Counted from the first letter of the stretch, positions 1 through 9,072 are shown. The stretch: 64,000 bases of DNA from Defluviimonas aquaemixtae (GCF_900302475.1 NZ_OMOQ01000003.1:581595-645594); one strand, 5' to 3'. The notes: a model not told the origin generated them from the letters alone. Made by a program: numbers and translations.

Positions 1-276
1 TCACTGAGCTTCGCACTCAAGACCTACTTCCAGAAGATCGCGGACCCGCAGGATATCGCGCCCACAGCGGCTGTCGCCTTCACGATCAACCACATCGCTG
101 CGGTCTTTCTGCCGGCGCTGCTCGGCTACCTCTGGGTCGTCTCGCCCGGGGCGGTCTTCGGCCTCGCGGCGGCGCTCGCGGGATTGTCTGTGCTGCTTTC
201 GCTGCTCGTCCCACGGCATCCCGAACCGGGATTCGAAACGGTCTTCGCGCGCGGCCTGCCGGTGGTGGCGGAATGA
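1..276 (+). CDS. MFS transporter, C-terminal fragment (cut by window edge)
   Basis: The frame is open from the first base to TGA at 274-276 and gives 91 residues, so the start lies outside the window. The piece has two long hydrophobic stretches (about residues 22-44 and 48-69) and a short charged tail, which fits the last two helices of a 12-helix major facilitator protein. The wording of the segment (FALKTYFQKIADPxDIAPTA followed by AVAFTINHI) is familiar from Rhodobacteraceae MFS proteins. The substrate cannot be deduced. It ends about 100 bp before msrA, which has its own ribosome-binding site. Confidence 0.6.
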   Translation, partial: SLSFALKTYFQKIADPQDIAPTAAVAFTINHIAAVFLPALLGYLWVVSPGAVFGLAAALAGLSVLLSLLVPRHPEPGFETVFARGLPVVAE

Positions 277-375
277 GTCCACTCCGGTTCATCGCTTCGT
301 GAACGCTTGCCCGATGGCGGCGGTTCAGCCGAAGGACTATATTCGGGCCGAACGCATATACGCAGGAGACCCTCC

Positions 376-1029
376 ATGCTGAACGCCCTTTTCGGAAAGA
401 AAGCCACGATGCCCACGGCCGATGAGGCGCTGCCCGGCCGCGCCGAGGCCATTCCCACGGCGGACACCCACTTCATCTCTGGCCGTCCGCTGAAATCCCC
501 GGTGCCCGAGGGCATGGAGGAGGCTATGTTCGGCATGGGTTGCTTCTGGGGCGTCGAGCGCAAGTTCTGGCAGCTCGACGGGACCTGGCTGACGATGGTC
601 GGCTATTCGGGCGGGAGCACGCCCAACCCGACGTATCATGAGACCTGCACTGGGCGCACCGGGCAGAATGAGGTCGTGCGGGTAATCTACGATCCCAAGG
701 TCATCAGCTACGAGGACCTGCTGAAGGTCTTTTGGGAAGGTCACGACCCGACACAGGGCAACCGGCAGGGCAACGACGTCGGAACCCAGTACCGGTCAGG
801 CATCTACACCTATTCCGACAGGCAGACTGAGGCGGCCGAAGAAAGTCGCGAGGTCTATGCGCAACGGCTCAAGGCCGCGGGCTACGGGCCGATCACGACC
901 GAGATCGTGCCCGCGAGCCCGTTCTACTTCGCCGAGGATTACCACCAGCAGTACCTCGCCAAGAACCCCGGAGGCTACTGCGGCGTGGGCGGCACCGGCG
1001 TGAGCTGCCCCATCGGTCTCAAGGCCTGA
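376..1029 (+). CDS. msrA: Peptide-methionine (S)-S-oxide reductase MsrA
   Basis: Cytoplasmic enzyme that reduces the S epimer of methionine sulfoxide in proteins, using thioredoxin as the reductant. The 217-residue product has the family signature GMGCFWG with the nucleophilic Cys at residue 56. The C-terminal [12 protein letters not shown] segment carries the recycling cysteines (C202 and C211). The frame is open further upstream to 307, but ATG 376 is preceded by AGGAGA at 364-369 and gives the usual length of 210-220 residues. A sugar acetyltransferase gene follows after one base, so the two are probably cotranscribed. Confidence 0.95.
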   Translation: MLNALFGKKATMPTADEALPGRAEAIPTADTHFISGRPLKSPVPEGMEEAMFGMGCFWGVERKFWQLDGTWLTMVGYSGGSTPNPTYHETCTGRTGQNEVVRVIYDPKVISYEDLLKVFWEGHDPTQGNRQGNDVGTQYRSGIYTYSDRQTEAAEESREVYAQRLKAAGYGPITTEIVPASPFYFAEDYHQQYLAKNPGGYCGVGGTGVSCPIGLKA

Positions 1030-1030
1030 C

Positions 1031-1576
1031 ATGGCCCGTTCCCCGCGTGAGATCATGGCGAGCGGGGAGTGGTACTCATGCCTCGACGCAGCCTACGAGG
1101 AGATGCGGCGCGCGGCCCGCCGGGCCTGCCATCAGCACGCGACGATGGAGCCTGACGAGCGCGGTGCGTGCGCCCCGCTCGTGGCGGAGCTTGTCGCACT
1201 GGGCCGCGACTGCTGGATCGAAGCACCATTCCACTGCTCCTACGGCATCAATCTGACGCTCGGCGACGGCGTTTATCTTAACGCGGGCTGTGTCGTTCTG
1301 GATTCCGCGCCCGTGCGAATCGGCACGCGCGCGCTGCTCGGCCCCGGCGTGCATATCTACTGTGCCGACCATCACCGTGACCCGACCAAGCGCCGCGCGG
1401 GCATTGAGCGGGCGATGCCTGTCACCGTCGGTAGCGATGTCTGGATCGGCGGCGGCGCGATCCTCTTGCCGGGCGTCTCCATCGGGGAGGGCGCCATCGT
1501 CGCGGCGGGCGCGATCGTTTCGCGCGACGTCGCCCCCAGATCACGGGTTGCAGGCATCCCTGCGCGGGCGCTATAG
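1031..1576 (+). CDS. Maltose/galactoside O-acetyltransferase-like hexapeptide protein
   Basis: The 181-residue protein belongs to the left-handed beta-helix acetyltransferases (Maa/LacA/NodL group), which move acetyl from acetyl-CoA to a sugar hydroxyl. An N-terminal Mac-type helical part (residues 1-55, with SGEWYSCLD) precedes isoleucine-patch hexapeptide repeats such as VRIGTRALLGPGV, VTVGSDVWIGGGA and VSIGEGAIVAAGA. The catalytic histidine is expected in ADHHRD (residues 112-117). The start codon lies one base after the msrA stop, so translation is probably coupled. The real acceptor is unknown; maltose activity is only the family's usual label. Confidence 0.85.
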   Translation: MARSPREIMASGEWYSCLDAAYEEMRRAARRACHQHATMEPDERGACAPLVAELVALGRDCWIEAPFHCSYGINLTLGDGVYLNAGCVVLDSAPVRIGTRALLGPGVHIYCADHHRDPTKRRAGIERAMPVTVGSDVWIGGGAILLPGVSIGEGAIVAAGAIVSRDVAPRSRVAGIPARAL

Positions 1577-1610
1577 CGCCGCATCACGCCGCCTTGCCCC
1601 GGGAACAATC

Positions 1611-2483
1611 ATGGCCACGTTTTCTGCGCTCACAACTCTCCCCGCCAGGGAACCGGCCGAGGCGCTCGCCGAAGCGATGGAGAAGTTCCTGCCCGAGCCG
1701 AGCGGAATCGGCTGCTCCGAGATCGAAGACGGAACGGGCATGTTCGAAGTCGGCGTCTACTTCGACGACCGGCCCGACGAGATAGAGCTCGCACTCATGG
1801 CGGCGATCTACGGCGCGAAGCCATTTGCGGTCTCTGAGATTCCGGAGACCGACTGGGTCGCCCACGTGAAGCGCGAATTGCAGCCGGTGGAGGCCGGGCG
1901 CTTTTTCGTCTACGGTAGCCACGATGCCGATCGCGTGCCCGACGGTCGCGTCGCGCTTCTTATCGAGGCGGCGATGGCGTTCGGGACCGGCCACCACGCC
2001 ACCACCAAGGGCTGCCTTCTCGCGCTCGACCGGCTTGACCAGGCCGGGTTCCGGGGTGGCAACGTGGCCGACATCGGCTGCGGAACGGCGGTTCTGGCGA
2101 TGGCTGCGGCCTCGATCTGGCCCAGCCCTGTGATCGCGGCCGATATCGACCCCGTCGCGGTCGAAGTGGCAGAGGCTAACGTCGCTGCCAATGGGCTCGC
2201 GAGGCAGGTGCGTTGCGTCGAGGCGGCGGGCTTCGATCATTCCGAGATCACGGGGGCGATGCCCTTCGACCTCATCTTCGCCAATATCCTGAAGGCACCG
2301 CTCATCGAACTTGCCCCCGCCATGGCGCGCGCAGTTCGTTCCGATGGTTACGTGATTCTGTCAGGAATCCTCGACAATCAAGCCGACGATGTGTCGCGGA
2401 TCTACGAAAATGTTGGATTCTCGCCAATCAGCCGCGACGATATCGGTGAATGGGCGACATTGGTTCTGAAACGCGGCCAATGA
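1611..2483 (+). CDS. prmA: Ribosomal protein L11 methyltransferase PrmA
   Basis: SAM-dependent enzyme that trimethylates ribosomal protein L11. The 290-residue product has an N-terminal substrate-recognition part and a Rossmann methyltransferase domain. The PrmA hallmark FGTGHHATT is at residues 124-132, the SAM loop DIGCGTA at 154-160, and a catalytic-loop ANILKAPL follows. The frame is open back to 1290, inside the preceding gene. ATG 1611 gives MATFSAL and the normal family length. The gene lies 34 bp after the acetyltransferase on the same strand. Confidence 0.93.
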   Translation: MATFSALTTLPAREPAEALAEAMEKFLPEPSGIGCSEIEDGTGMFEVGVYFDDRPDEIELALMAAIYGAKPFAVSEIPETDWVAHVKRELQPVEAGRFFVYGSHDADRVPDGRVALLIEAAMAFGTGHHATTKGCLLALDRLDQAGFRGGNVADIGCGTAVLAMAAASIWPSPVIAADIDPVAVEVAEANVAANGLARQVRCVEAAGFDHSEITGAMPFDLIFANILKAPLIELAPAMARAVRSDGYVILSGILDNQADDVSRIYENVGFSPISRDDIGEWATLVLKRGQ

Positions 2484-2580
2484 CACCGTGCTGACCATAT
2501 CCGCTGTCGCTTGCCCCATTTCTGCCATACTTCGTCCGCAGCCTCGGACGTAGCGGGGGCGACAGGATCGGGGGATCGAC

Positions 2581-2928
2581 ATGGTCGATCGCAATTTGCA
2601 GAACTTCCATGGCCGCATCGGCCGTATCGAGCGCATCCACAACGCCGGCGGCGGTTTCGAGGCCGAAGGGGCGCTCGGCATGTCCTACTACAAAGCGCGC
2701 CACCGTCCGGCGCGGCGCTTCGGGCTGCTTGGCCCGATCGCGCTTGTCCTGATCGCCGTGCTCGGAATCAAGGCTGCGGTCTACGCGTCGCTTGGCGCGG
2801 AGCTCTACGAAGAGCGGATCGCGGCGCTGCGCGCGGGGACTACGGCCGATCAGGTCGGGGCGTATGTCCTTCAGGCCGATCCGATCACGGTGGCCATCGC
2901 GGAACGCATCCGCGCATTCATCTACTGA
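2581..2928 (+). CDS. Conserved small membrane protein of unknown function
   Basis: A 115-residue protein with a charged N-terminal half, a basic stretch (KARHRPARR, about residues 38-46) and one strong transmembrane helix (about residues 47-70, GLLGPIALVLIAVLGIKA), then a 45-residue tail. The basic residues ahead of the helix predict a cytoplasmic N-terminus and an outside C-terminus. A purine-rich stretch (ATCGGGGGA) sits before the ATG. A strong hairpin starts 43 bp after the stop, so this looks like the last gene of a transcript that may begin at msrA. I recognise no domain. Confidence 0.7.
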   Translation: MVDRNLQNFHGRIGRIERIHNAGGGFEAEGALGMSYYKARHRPARRFGLLGPIALVLIAVLGIKAAVYASLGAELYEERIAALRAGTTADQVGAYVLQADPITVAIAERIRAFIY

Positions 2929-2970
2929 CGGGGCGCTCCGCCAAACCGACAGTTTGCAGCGCGCCAACAG

Positions 2971-3005
2971 AAAGGCCGTGACGGGTTTCCCCCGGCACGG
3001 CCTTT
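2971..3005. terminator. Bidirectional intrinsic terminator-like hairpin
   Basis: The 10-base arm at 2971-2980 (AAAGGCCGTG) pairs perfectly with 2996-3005 (CACGGCCTTT) around a 15-base loop. The stem has A on one flank and T on the other. It lies between the convergent stops of the small membrane protein (plus) and the DUF1127 gene (minus), so it could end both transcripts. Confidence 0.7.
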
Positions 3006-3046
3006 GGCGACTCCGAGGTCGCGAAACGGCAACTGTTTCCGAATGA

Positions 3047-3247
3047 TCAGTTGCGCGGCGCGATCGAGTCGATGTCGCCCCGAACCAGGCCGATATCGTC
3101 GAGCTCACGGTCGGTCAGGTGGTTCAGTGCGTTGCGCGTCACGCGCGCGTCGTTCCAGCCGACAAACGCATTGACGAGGGCACCGAAGAGGCCGGAGAAG
3201 TTGCCTGCGGCAGGACGGTTCGTTGCAATTACGGACATGGTCTTCAT
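3047..3247 (-). CDS. DUF1127 family small protein
   Basis: A 66-residue protein whose second half (WNDARVTRNALNHLTDREL then DDIGLVRGDI) is the DUF1127/YjiS-like domain: a short basic helix followed by LxxLTDxELxDIGLxRxDI. Such proteins are common in alphaproteobacteria, and some bind RNA or influence phosphate and carbon metabolism. The role here is not known. The start could be at 3247 (MKTMSV) or 3238 (MSVIAT). It stands alone, ends at the shared hairpin, and has a 300-bp upstream region in common with ruvC. Confidence 0.8.
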   Translation of the reverse strand: MKTMSVIATNRPAAGNFSGLFGALVNAFVGWNDARVTRNALNHLTDRELDDIGLVRGDIDSIAPRN

Positions 3248-3554
3248 CCTTCTATCCGGGCTAACCCACCGTGGGCTGACCCGCTTTCAGGACGGCAGAT
3301 AGACCTCGCGCCGTGCGGCGGCAAGTGATGCAATTGCAGATCAGCCATGCACGGATTGCATGTCTGAAACCTTCGATAACACTCTGGAAATAAATCGATT
3401 ATCCGGATGTCGGAAATGTCGATTTCAGTCTGCGCGATGTCGAATTCAGGCCTCGCTGATCACGCCTTCGAGACAATCCCTCACGCCCATTCTTCCTTTC
3501 CGATGTTCGCTTTTCGTGCTAGTCGTGAGAAAAAAGCAACATGTGAGGGAGCAG
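3248..3554. other. Divergent intergenic region, DUF1127 gene / ruvC
   Basis: This holds the promoters of the DUF1127 gene (leftward) and ruvCAB (rightward). I see no gene. It contains an inverted pair ATGCAAT (3328-3334) / ATTGCAT (3355-3361), an AT-richer stretch near 3370-3400, and a LexA-like box at 3505-3519. Confidence 0.5.
3505..3519 (+). promoter_or_regulatory. Possible LexA (SOS) box upstream of ruvCAB
   Basis: GTTC (3505-3508), a 7-base spacer, then GTGC (3516-3519). The LexA box known from Rhodobacter and other alphaproteobacteria is GTTC-N7-GTTC, so this matches 7 of 8 conserved bases. It sits 36 bp before the ruvC start. SOS control of ruv genes is well established in bacteria; its operation here is inference. 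Confidence 0.4.
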
Positions 3555-4058
3555 ATGCGCGTTCTCGGGATCGATCCGGGGCTTCGGAACCTCGGCTGGG
3601 GTGTGATCGAAGTCGCCGGATCGCGACTCAGCCATGTCGCCAATGGCATCATCCGCTCCGAGGGCAAGGAACTCGCGGTGCGGCTTCTGTCACTTCATGC
3701 CGCGCTTGCGGAAATCGTGGCGCTGCACCGGCCCGACGCGGCGGCCGTCGAGCAGACTTTCGTCAACAAGGACGGCGCGGGGACGCTGAAACTCGGCCAA
3801 GCTCGCGGGATTGCGCTCCTGGTGCCGGCGCAGGCGGGCCTCAGCGTGGGTGAATACGCGCCGAACGCGGTCAAGAAGGCGGTTGTGGGCGTGGGCCATG
3901 CCGACAAGGCACAGATCGCCCACATGGTGCGCCATCAACTGCCAGGCGTGGCGCTTGCAGGTCCGGATGCGGCCGATGCGCTCGCCATCGCGATCTGCCA
4001 CGCCCACTATCTGCAAAGCGCAGGCCGATTGGCGGCGGCGATCCGGGGCGCGGCATGA
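3555..4058 (+). CDS. ruvC: Holliday junction resolvase RuvC
   Basis: Dimeric endonuclease that cuts Holliday junctions symmetrically and completes recombination together with RuvAB. In the 167-residue product the four acidic catalytic residues fall at D7 (GIDPG), E66 (VEQTF), D138 and D141 (GPDAADALA), the same numbering as in E. coli RuvC. The frame extends upstream to 3360, but ATG 3555 gives the family N-terminus MRVLGIDPG and is preceded by GAGGGAGCAG. The stop overlaps the ruvA start by four bases (ATGA), which indicates translational coupling. Confidence 0.96.
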   Translation: MRVLGIDPGLRNLGWGVIEVAGSRLSHVANGIIRSEGKELAVRLLSLHAALAEIVALHRPDAAAVEQTFVNKDGAGTLKLGQARGIALLVPAQAGLSVGEYAPNAVKKAVVGVGHADKAQIAHMVRHQLPGVALAGPDAADALAIAICHAHYLQSAGRLAAAIRGAA

Positions 4059-4720
4059 TCGGGCGCATTGCAGGAGTCATCCTGCACCGCGCGGCCGATC
4101 ACGTTCTGATCGACGTTCGCGGCGTGGGCTATGTCGTCCATGTTTCCGACCGTACGGCGGCGGCCTTGCCGCCCGCAGGCGGGGCCGTGGCACTCTATAC
4201 CGATCTTCTGGTGCGCGAAGATATTCTGCAGCTTTTCGGCTTTCCGACGCTCCTCGAGAAAGAGTGGCATCGGCTGCTGACAACGGTGCAGGGCGTCGGC
4301 GCGAAGGCGTCTATGGCCATTCTCGGCACGCTCGGCGCCGAAGGTGTCGCCCGCGCCATCGCGCTCGGCGACTGGTCGGCGGTCAGGGCCGCGCCGGGGG
4401 TCGGGCCGAAGCTCGCCCAGCGCGTGGTGATGGAACTGAAGGACAAGGCGCCGACAGTGATGGCGCTCGGCGGGGCCCTGACGGTCGATGTCCCGGCAGG
4501 TGAGGTCGTGGTCGAGGCGCCGGCGTGGAAGACGACTGCGCAGACTGCCCCCGTGCAATCGGCCGCCGCCACTGCCGAGGCTCTGTCGGCGCTCGTCAAT
4601 CTCGGCTACGGCCAGGGCGAGGCCGCCGCCGCCGTGGCCGAGGCCGCAGGTGCAGCGCCCGAGGCAGGGACGTCCGACCTGATCCGGGCGAGCCTCAAGC
4701 TCCTCGCGCCGAAAGGGTAA
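4055..4720 (+). CDS. ruvA: Holliday junction DNA helicase subunit RuvA
   Basis: RuvA binds four-way junctions as a tetramer and loads the RuvB motor for branch migration. The 221-residue product shows the N-terminal OB-fold (MIGRIAG...[10 protein letters not shown]), two helix-hairpin-helix motifs ([13 protein letters not shown] and [12 protein letters not shown]) and a C-terminal domain III after an Ala/Thr-rich linker (about residues 150-175). It overlaps ruvC by four bases and is followed by ruvB after three. Confidence 0.96.
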   Translation: MIGRIAGVILHRAADHVLIDVRGVGYVVHVSDRTAAALPPAGGAVALYTDLLVREDILQLFGFPTLLEKEWHRLLTTVQGVGAKASMAILGTLGAEGVARAIALGDWSAVRAAPGVGPKLAQRVVMELKDKAPTVMALGGALTVDVPAGEVVVEAPAWKTTAQTAPVQSAAATAEALSALVNLGYGQGEAAAAVAEAAGAAPEAGTSDLIRASLKLLAPKG

Positions 4721-4723
4721 GAC

Positions 4724-5749
4724 ATGGAACCCGATCCCACGCTCCGCCCCGCGCCGCAGCCCGAGGATGCCGACCGGGCGCTGAGGCCGCAGGCGCTTCA
4801 AGACTTCATCGGTCAGGAGGAAGCGCGCGCCAATCTTCGTGTTTTCATCGAAAGCGCGAAGCTGCGTGGCGAGGCGATGGATCACACGCTCTTCCACGGC
4901 CCACCCGGCCTCGGCAAGACCACGCTCGCGCAGATCATGGCGAAGGAGCTCGGCGTAAACTTCCGCATGACCTCCGGACCAGTGCTGGCGCGGGCGGGCG
5001 ACCTGGCCGCGATCCTGACCAATCTCGAAACGCGCGACGTTCTCTTCATCGACGAGATCCACCGGCTGAACCCGGCAGTCGAGGAGGTGCTTTATCCCGC
5101 GATGGAGGATTTCGAACTCGACCTCGTGATCGGCGAGGGACCGGCCGCGCGGACCGTAAGGATCGAGCTTCAACCCTTCACACTCGTGGGGGCGACGACG
5201 CGGCTCGGCCTCTTGACCACGCCGCTCCGGGACCGCTTCGGCATCCCGACGCGCCTTCAGTTCTACACTGCCTCCGAGCTTGACCAGATCGTGGCGCGCG
5301 GGGCGCGGCTGATGGGGATCGCGGCCGAGCCTGAGGGCACGCGCGAAATCGCGCGGCGGGCGCGGGGAACACCGCGCGTCGCCGGTCGACTTCTGCGCCG
5401 GGTCGTCGATTTCGCGCTCGTGGAGGGCGACGGGCGGCTCACGCGCGAGGTGGCGGACGGGGCGCTAACCCGGCTCGGGGTTGATCATCTCGGGCTCGAC
5501 GGGGCGGACCGGCGCTACCTTACGCTGATCGCGGAGAATTACGCCGGCGGGCCGGTCGGTGTCGAGACGCTGTCGGCGGCACTGTCGGAGGTGCGGGACG
5601 CGATCGAGGAGGTAATCGAGCCGTTCCTGCTCCAGCAGGGGCTGATCCAGCGCACCCCGAGAGGGCGGATGCTGGCGGGCAAGGCCTGGACCCATCTCGG
5701 AATGGCCACGCCAAAGGCGCCGGGGCAGGGCGACCTGTTCGTGAAATGA
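4724..5749 (+). CDS. ruvB: Holliday junction DNA helicase motor RuvB
   Basis: AAA+ ATPase that drives branch migration as hexameric rings on both sides of RuvA. The 341-residue product has Walker [10 protein letters not shown] at 59-67, Walker B with DEIH at 110-113, the [18 protein letters not shown] sensor/arginine-finger segment, and the C-terminal winged helix ending in TPRGR. Length is normal. It is the third gene of the compact ruvCAB operon. The roughly 220 bp after it include an A-rich run near 5788 but no convincing terminator stem. Confidence 0.97.
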   Translation: MEPDPTLRPAPQPEDADRALRPQALQDFIGQEEARANLRVFIESAKLRGEAMDHTLFHGPPGLGKTTLAQIMAKELGVNFRMTSGPVLARAGDLAAILTNLETRDVLFIDEIHRLNPAVEEVLYPAMEDFELDLVIGEGPAARTVRIELQPFTLVGATTRLGLLTTPLRDRFGIPTRLQFYTASELDQIVARGARLMGIAAEPEGTREIARRARGTPRVAGRLLRRVVDFALVEGDGRLTREVADGALTRLGVDHLGLDGADRRYLTLIAENYAGGPVGVETLSAALSEVRDAIEEVIEPFLLQQGLIQRTPRGRMLAGKAWTHLGMATPKAPGQGDLFVK

Positions 5750-5973
5750 GCCGGTTCTCACGCGCAATGGCGCCATCAAATCATTGAAAAAAAAGAAAAT
5801 ATAGTTACGTTTGTCGCTGCTAACCGGTCGCCGGGGTCATCTGCGCCTGCCCGCGAGGTGGATCATCGACCAGGCGCGGTCGGATCATCCGAAGAGGCGG
5901 AGGGGGCGGCGTCGCGCGCAGTTGAGGCAGCGCACGAAAGCCACTATGGCTCGTCGCCGGATACGGAGGCCGC

Positions 5974-6588
5974 ATGGACCCGCAGGACATCGAAGCGCTC
6001 TTCACCCGCTCATCCGGCGAGTATTTCTTCGCGCGTTGGGAACGGCCCATCGCCCCGGTAGTATTCGGCGTCGACAACGCGACGCTCGCGATGGTCAAGG
6101 GCGCGGTCGAGGCGGTCGTCACGCTCGCCGGTCACAGGATGGCCGAGACCGATCCCGAGCAGGGCGCCAACCTGATGATCTTCTTCTTTCGCGATTGGGC
6201 GGAGCTTCTGGCCGTGCCCGATCTCGACCGGCTGGTCGAAGGGCTCGGCCCGCTGGTGGCCCGACTCCGGGCGGAGGATGCAAACCAGTATCGCCATTTC
6301 CGATTTGAGGAGACGGGCGCCATCCGCGCCTGCATTGTGTTCGTCCGCATGGACGAGGATCTGGCCGGACTGCCCGCGGATACGATCACGCTGAGCCTTG
6401 CCGCCCAAATCATCCTTCTATGGTCGGACCGGGCATTCCTCGACCGTTCGCCGCTCGCGCAGTCGGGCGGTGAGGTTTTCCTGAACCCCGACATCGCGGC
6501 GCTGATCCGGGCGGCCTACGATCCCGTGGTGCCCGCTGTCTCCCATGATGCAAGCCACGCGCTCCGGTTGGCGGCGCGGTGCGGGTAG
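5974..6588 (+). CDS. Conserved protein of unknown function downstream of ruvB
   Basis: A 204-residue soluble protein starting MDPQDIEALF. It has mixed alpha/beta character with a hydrophobic strand (LMIFFFRDWAEL, about residue 66), a FRFEETGAIRACIVFVRMDED segment and a LSLAAQIILLW helix. There is no signal peptide or transmembrane helix. Its layout (RW..PI..VVFGV, then an aNLMIFF strand) is loosely like DUF2927-type proteins, but I would not assign it. It sits in the tol side of the ruv region on the same strand as both clusters; a role in either is not shown. Confidence 0.6.
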   Translation: MDPQDIEALFTRSSGEYFFARWERPIAPVVFGVDNATLAMVKGAVEAVVTLAGHRMAETDPEQGANLMIFFFRDWAELLAVPDLDRLVEGLGPLVARLRAEDANQYRHFRFEETGAIRACIVFVRMDEDLAGLPADTITLSLAAQIILLWSDRAFLDRSPLAQSGGEVFLNPDIAALIRAAYDPVVPAVSHDASHALRLAARCG

Positions 6589-6882
6589 GCCTTTCGCTTC
6601 CTGCCCCGAAACAGCCGGCAGCGGCAGAGAGCCTGCGGCGCGCAGCCGACGATCTCTTTACGGCGGAGGCGTCGCCGCAGGATCACCGCCCAGTTTGGCA
6701 ACCGCGCCCGCCGATTGCTGACCAGACCGAGTCGTGGGCCAGAATTGGCCTGCCCCCGCCGGGGCCCGGAGGGACGGCATGTCAGAATCAGTCGGGCTCT
6801 GATACTGTGCCGCCACTGCCGCAAGGGGTGTACTGTCGCCCCACGGCAGCACCGCATAATCGTTCAAGGGGAGGCTTTGACG

Positions 6883-7194
6883 ATGCATGCCATCACACGG
6901 ACCTACACTGGAAAGGGAGCCGCGGAGCTGACAAAGCTTCTGATCGCGCGGAAAAGCGAGGTCGAAAAGCTTATCGGTGACGTTCCGGGCCTGGTCAGCT
7001 ACGACCTGATCGAGACCAGGGACGGATGCTTCACAGTCACCGTCTGCAAGGACAAGGCGGGAACCGACAAGAGCCTTGCCGTGGCCAAGGACTGGCTCAA
7101 GGCCAATGCCGCGCAGCTCGGCGTCGGCGCTCCGGCGGTCGCCGAGGGCAAAGTAGCGATCCATCTTGGCGCGAAAAAGCCGGCTGTCGCGTAG
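6883..7194 (+). CDS. Small conserved protein, possible dimeric alpha/beta-barrel fold
   Basis: A 103-residue protein (MHAITRTYTGKGAAELTKLL...) with a beta-alpha-beta pattern resembling the ABM-type ferredoxin-like fold: a strand with an aromatic, a helix rich in Lys/Glu, the turn VPGLVSYDLI, the strand GCFTVTVCKDKAG, a second helix (AKDWLKANA) and a final strand (GKVAIHLG). The frame is open back to 6715, but ATG 6883 is preceded by AGGGGAGG at 6867-6874. The 294 bp before it contain no gene that I can support. Function unknown. Confidence 0.6.
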   Translation: MHAITRTYTGKGAAELTKLLIARKSEVEKLIGDVPGLVSYDLIETRDGCFTVTVCKDKAGTDKSLAVAKDWLKANAAQLGVGAPAVAEGKVAIHLGAKKPAVA

Positions 7195-7258
7195 CGACGG
7201 CGATTGCCAGACCTGATATAGCCGATTGCGGAGGAGTTGCGGCGCGTCCTCAAGGGCG

Positions 7259-8122
7259 TCAGCCTTTCCGCGCGCGGAAGAAATGGACACGGGCGGGCAC
7301 GCAAACGCTGTCCGCCCGTTCGTAGCGGGCGAATTCCTTCGCCACGGCGGTTGCGATCGCGATGCGGTCTGCTTCCGTCCCGTTCTTGTCGCGCATGAGG
7401 CGCGACACGGGGCCGATGCTAGTAGCAAGATCGGCGGCGTCGGTTGCTGTGCCGGCGCATACGAGATGCGTATCCACCGTCTCGTCTACAATATTCGTCA
7501 GTCCGGCGTCGCGCAGGATACCCGCCACATAGCCGGGTTCGGCGAAAGCAAACTGTCCCGGCTCGCGCGGTGGATCGGGCGGAACGGCGCCGAGCCGCGC
7601 CATGCCTGCGGATTTCGTCACATGGCTCCAGGGGTTGTCCGCAGCGGGCGCCCAGGTTGCGAAGACAAGGGGGCTGCCGGGCTTCAGTGCGCGGGCGAGG
7701 TTCGCGAAGGCCGCGACCGGGTCGGCAAAGAACATCAGCCCGAAGCGCGAGATGAGAAGGTCGTGCCGGTCTTCTGCGAAGTCCTGCACCTGAGCGTCGG
7801 CGCGCGTGAAGGACACGTTCACGCGTCCGGCCGCGCGGCGGCGCGCCACGGCAAGAAGTACATCAGAGATGTCGACGCCCTCGACCTGGCCGCTCTCTCC
7901 GACCCGGTCGGCCGCGCGCAGCGCCGTGTCACCGCAACCGCAGCCGACGTCTAGCACGCTCTGCCCGGGTTGCGGCGCGGCGCGGGCCAGGAGTTCATCG
8001 GTGATCAGGCCGAAGAGGTGATCGAGCCGTTCGTGGTGGTGCGCCCATTTCTGGCCGGGAACGTCCGTCCAGAAGAGCGCCTGACCGGCATTCGCGCTGG
8101 TCGCCTCGGGCTGCGGATTCAT
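7259..8122 (-). CDS. Class I SAM-dependent methyltransferase
   Basis: A 287-residue methyltransferase. Motif I is VLDVGCGCGDTAL (about residues 55-67), followed by the acidic end of strand 2 (VEGVDIS), motif II with ADAQVQDF and a post-II HDLLISRFGLMFFADP segment, as in UbiE/Coq5-like small-molecule enzymes. The N-terminus with FWTDVPGQKWAHHHERLD is typical of a Rhodobacteraceae subgroup. GGGGAGGGG precedes the ATG. The substrate is unknown. It is convergent with the small protein at 6883 and 65 bp upstream (in its own direction) lies the bactofilin gene, so the two minus genes may be cotranscribed. Confidence 0.8.
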   Translation of the reverse strand: MNPQPEATSANAGQALFWTDVPGQKWAHHHERLDHLFGLITDELLARAAPQPGQSVLDVGCGCGDTALRAADRVGESGQVEGVDISDVLLAVARRRAAGRVNVSFTRADAQVQDFAEDRHDLLISRFGLMFFADPVAAFANLARALKPGSPLVFATWAPAADNPWSHVTKSAGMARLGAVPPDPPREPGQFAFAEPGYVAGILRDAGLTNIVDETVDTHLVCAGTATDAADLATSIGPVSRLMRDKNGTEADRIAIATAVAKEFARYERADSVCVPARVHFFRARKG

Positions 8123-8186
8123 GCGCTACCCCTCCCCTTGTCAGGCGAGTAGACCACGGCGCTCCGCCTGAGTGCAAACCGTCCGG

Positions 8187-8498
8187 TCAGCCGGTGATCT
8201 GCACCTTGCCGACGAGGCGTGCACCCTTCTCCGAAGACAGCGTTTGGGCCTTTACGTCGGACTTCACCTCGGCGGTCTTGTCGAGCGAGAGCGAAGTGCA
8301 GTCGATGCGTCCAGAATGATTGCCCTGAATGGTGACCTCGGTCGCGCTGATCGCGCCGTCCACCTTGCCGGCGACATGTACCTCCACCGAACGCGACGTG
8401 ATGTCGCCGGTCACCCGACCTTTCACTTCGATATCGCCTTCGGGCGAAGCGATGTTGCCTTCCACGGTCAGGTCTTCTTCGATGACGGATCGGGACAT
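8187..8498 (-). CDS. Bactofilin-type polymer-forming cytoskeletal protein
   Basis: A 103-residue protein made almost wholly of short beta repeats (EGDIEVKGRVTGDI, VEVHVAGKVDGAI, VTIQGNHSGRI, LSLDKTAEVKSDV), the DUF583/bactofilin right-handed beta-helix signature. Bactofilins self-assemble without nucleotide into filaments at the inner membrane and organise cell-wall enzymes or polarity in alphaproteobacteria. This one is short, with little N- or C-terminal tail. GAGGAG lies before the ATG. No M23 peptidase partner, which often accompanies bactofilin genes, is next to it. Confidence 0.8.
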   Translation of the reverse strand: MSRSVIEEDLTVEGNIASPEGDIEVKGRVTGDITSRSVEVHVAGKVDGAISATEVTIQGNHSGRIDCTSLSLDKTAEVKSDVKAQTLSSEKGARLVGKVQITG

Positions 8499-8657
8499 TG
8501 TGGCTCCTCGGGCTTACTTCGGGGGCACGCCGCAGGCCGGCGCTTTGGTTCTGGCTACACAAGAATTGTGCTCGTGCAAAGCCGTTCCCGTTGCATGCGG
8601 CGAGGATGTGCCGCTTGTCCGGCCCCGGACGGGGCGCTAGGGGTAGGGCGTTCGTCT

Positions 8658-8662
8658 GGAGG
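8658..8662 (+). promoter_or_regulatory. Shine-Dalgarno GGAGG deciding the TTG start of ybgC
   Basis: GGAGG at 8658-8662 is eight bases from TTG 8671. The family N-terminus begins right there (MIHRFSLRVYYEDTD), so TTG is the supported start. Confidence 0.65.
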
Positions 8663-8670
8663 CGGCCCCG

Positions 8671-9072
8671 TTGATCCATCGCTTTTCGCTTCGCGTCTAC
8701 TACGAGGATACCGACCTGGCCGGGATCGTCTACTACGCCAACTACCTGAGATTCATTGAACGCGCGCGCAGCGAATGGGTGCGCGGGCTGGGCATCGACC
8801 AAGGGCGGCTGAAGTCCGAGGAGGGCATCGCATTCGCGGTGCGCCGCGTCGAGGCGGACTTTCTCAGGCCCGCGAAATTCGATGACGTGCTGACCGTCGA
8901 GACCCGGCTCGGCGGCGTGACGGGCGCGCGCATCATGCTCGATCAGGCTGTACTTCGCGGGAACGAGCGGTTGTTCCAGGCCGGGGTGACGCTTGTCTGC
9001 CTGAAGGATTCGGGTACGCCGGCGCGACTTCCGGCGGATGTCCGCCGATCAATCACGGCGAGTGAAAACTGA
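8671..9072 (+). CDS. ybgC: Tol-Pal-associated acyl-CoA thioesterase YbgC
   Basis: Hot-dog fold thioesterase that hydrolyses acyl-CoA and is the standard first gene of tol-pal clusters. The 133-residue product contains the family motif VYYEDTDLAGIVYYANYLRF with the catalytic Asp in EDTD (about residue 15) and the downstream ERARSEW. The start is TTG with a good Shine-Dalgarno; no ATG lies upstream in a sensible position. TolQ begins 114 bp later on the same strand. Confidence 0.92.
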   Translation: MIHRFSLRVYYEDTDLAGIVYYANYLRFIERARSEWVRGLGIDQGRLKSEEGIAFAVRRVEADFLRPAKFDDVLTVETRLGGVTGARIMLDQAVLRGNERLFQAGVTLVCLKDSGTPARLPADVRRSITASEN

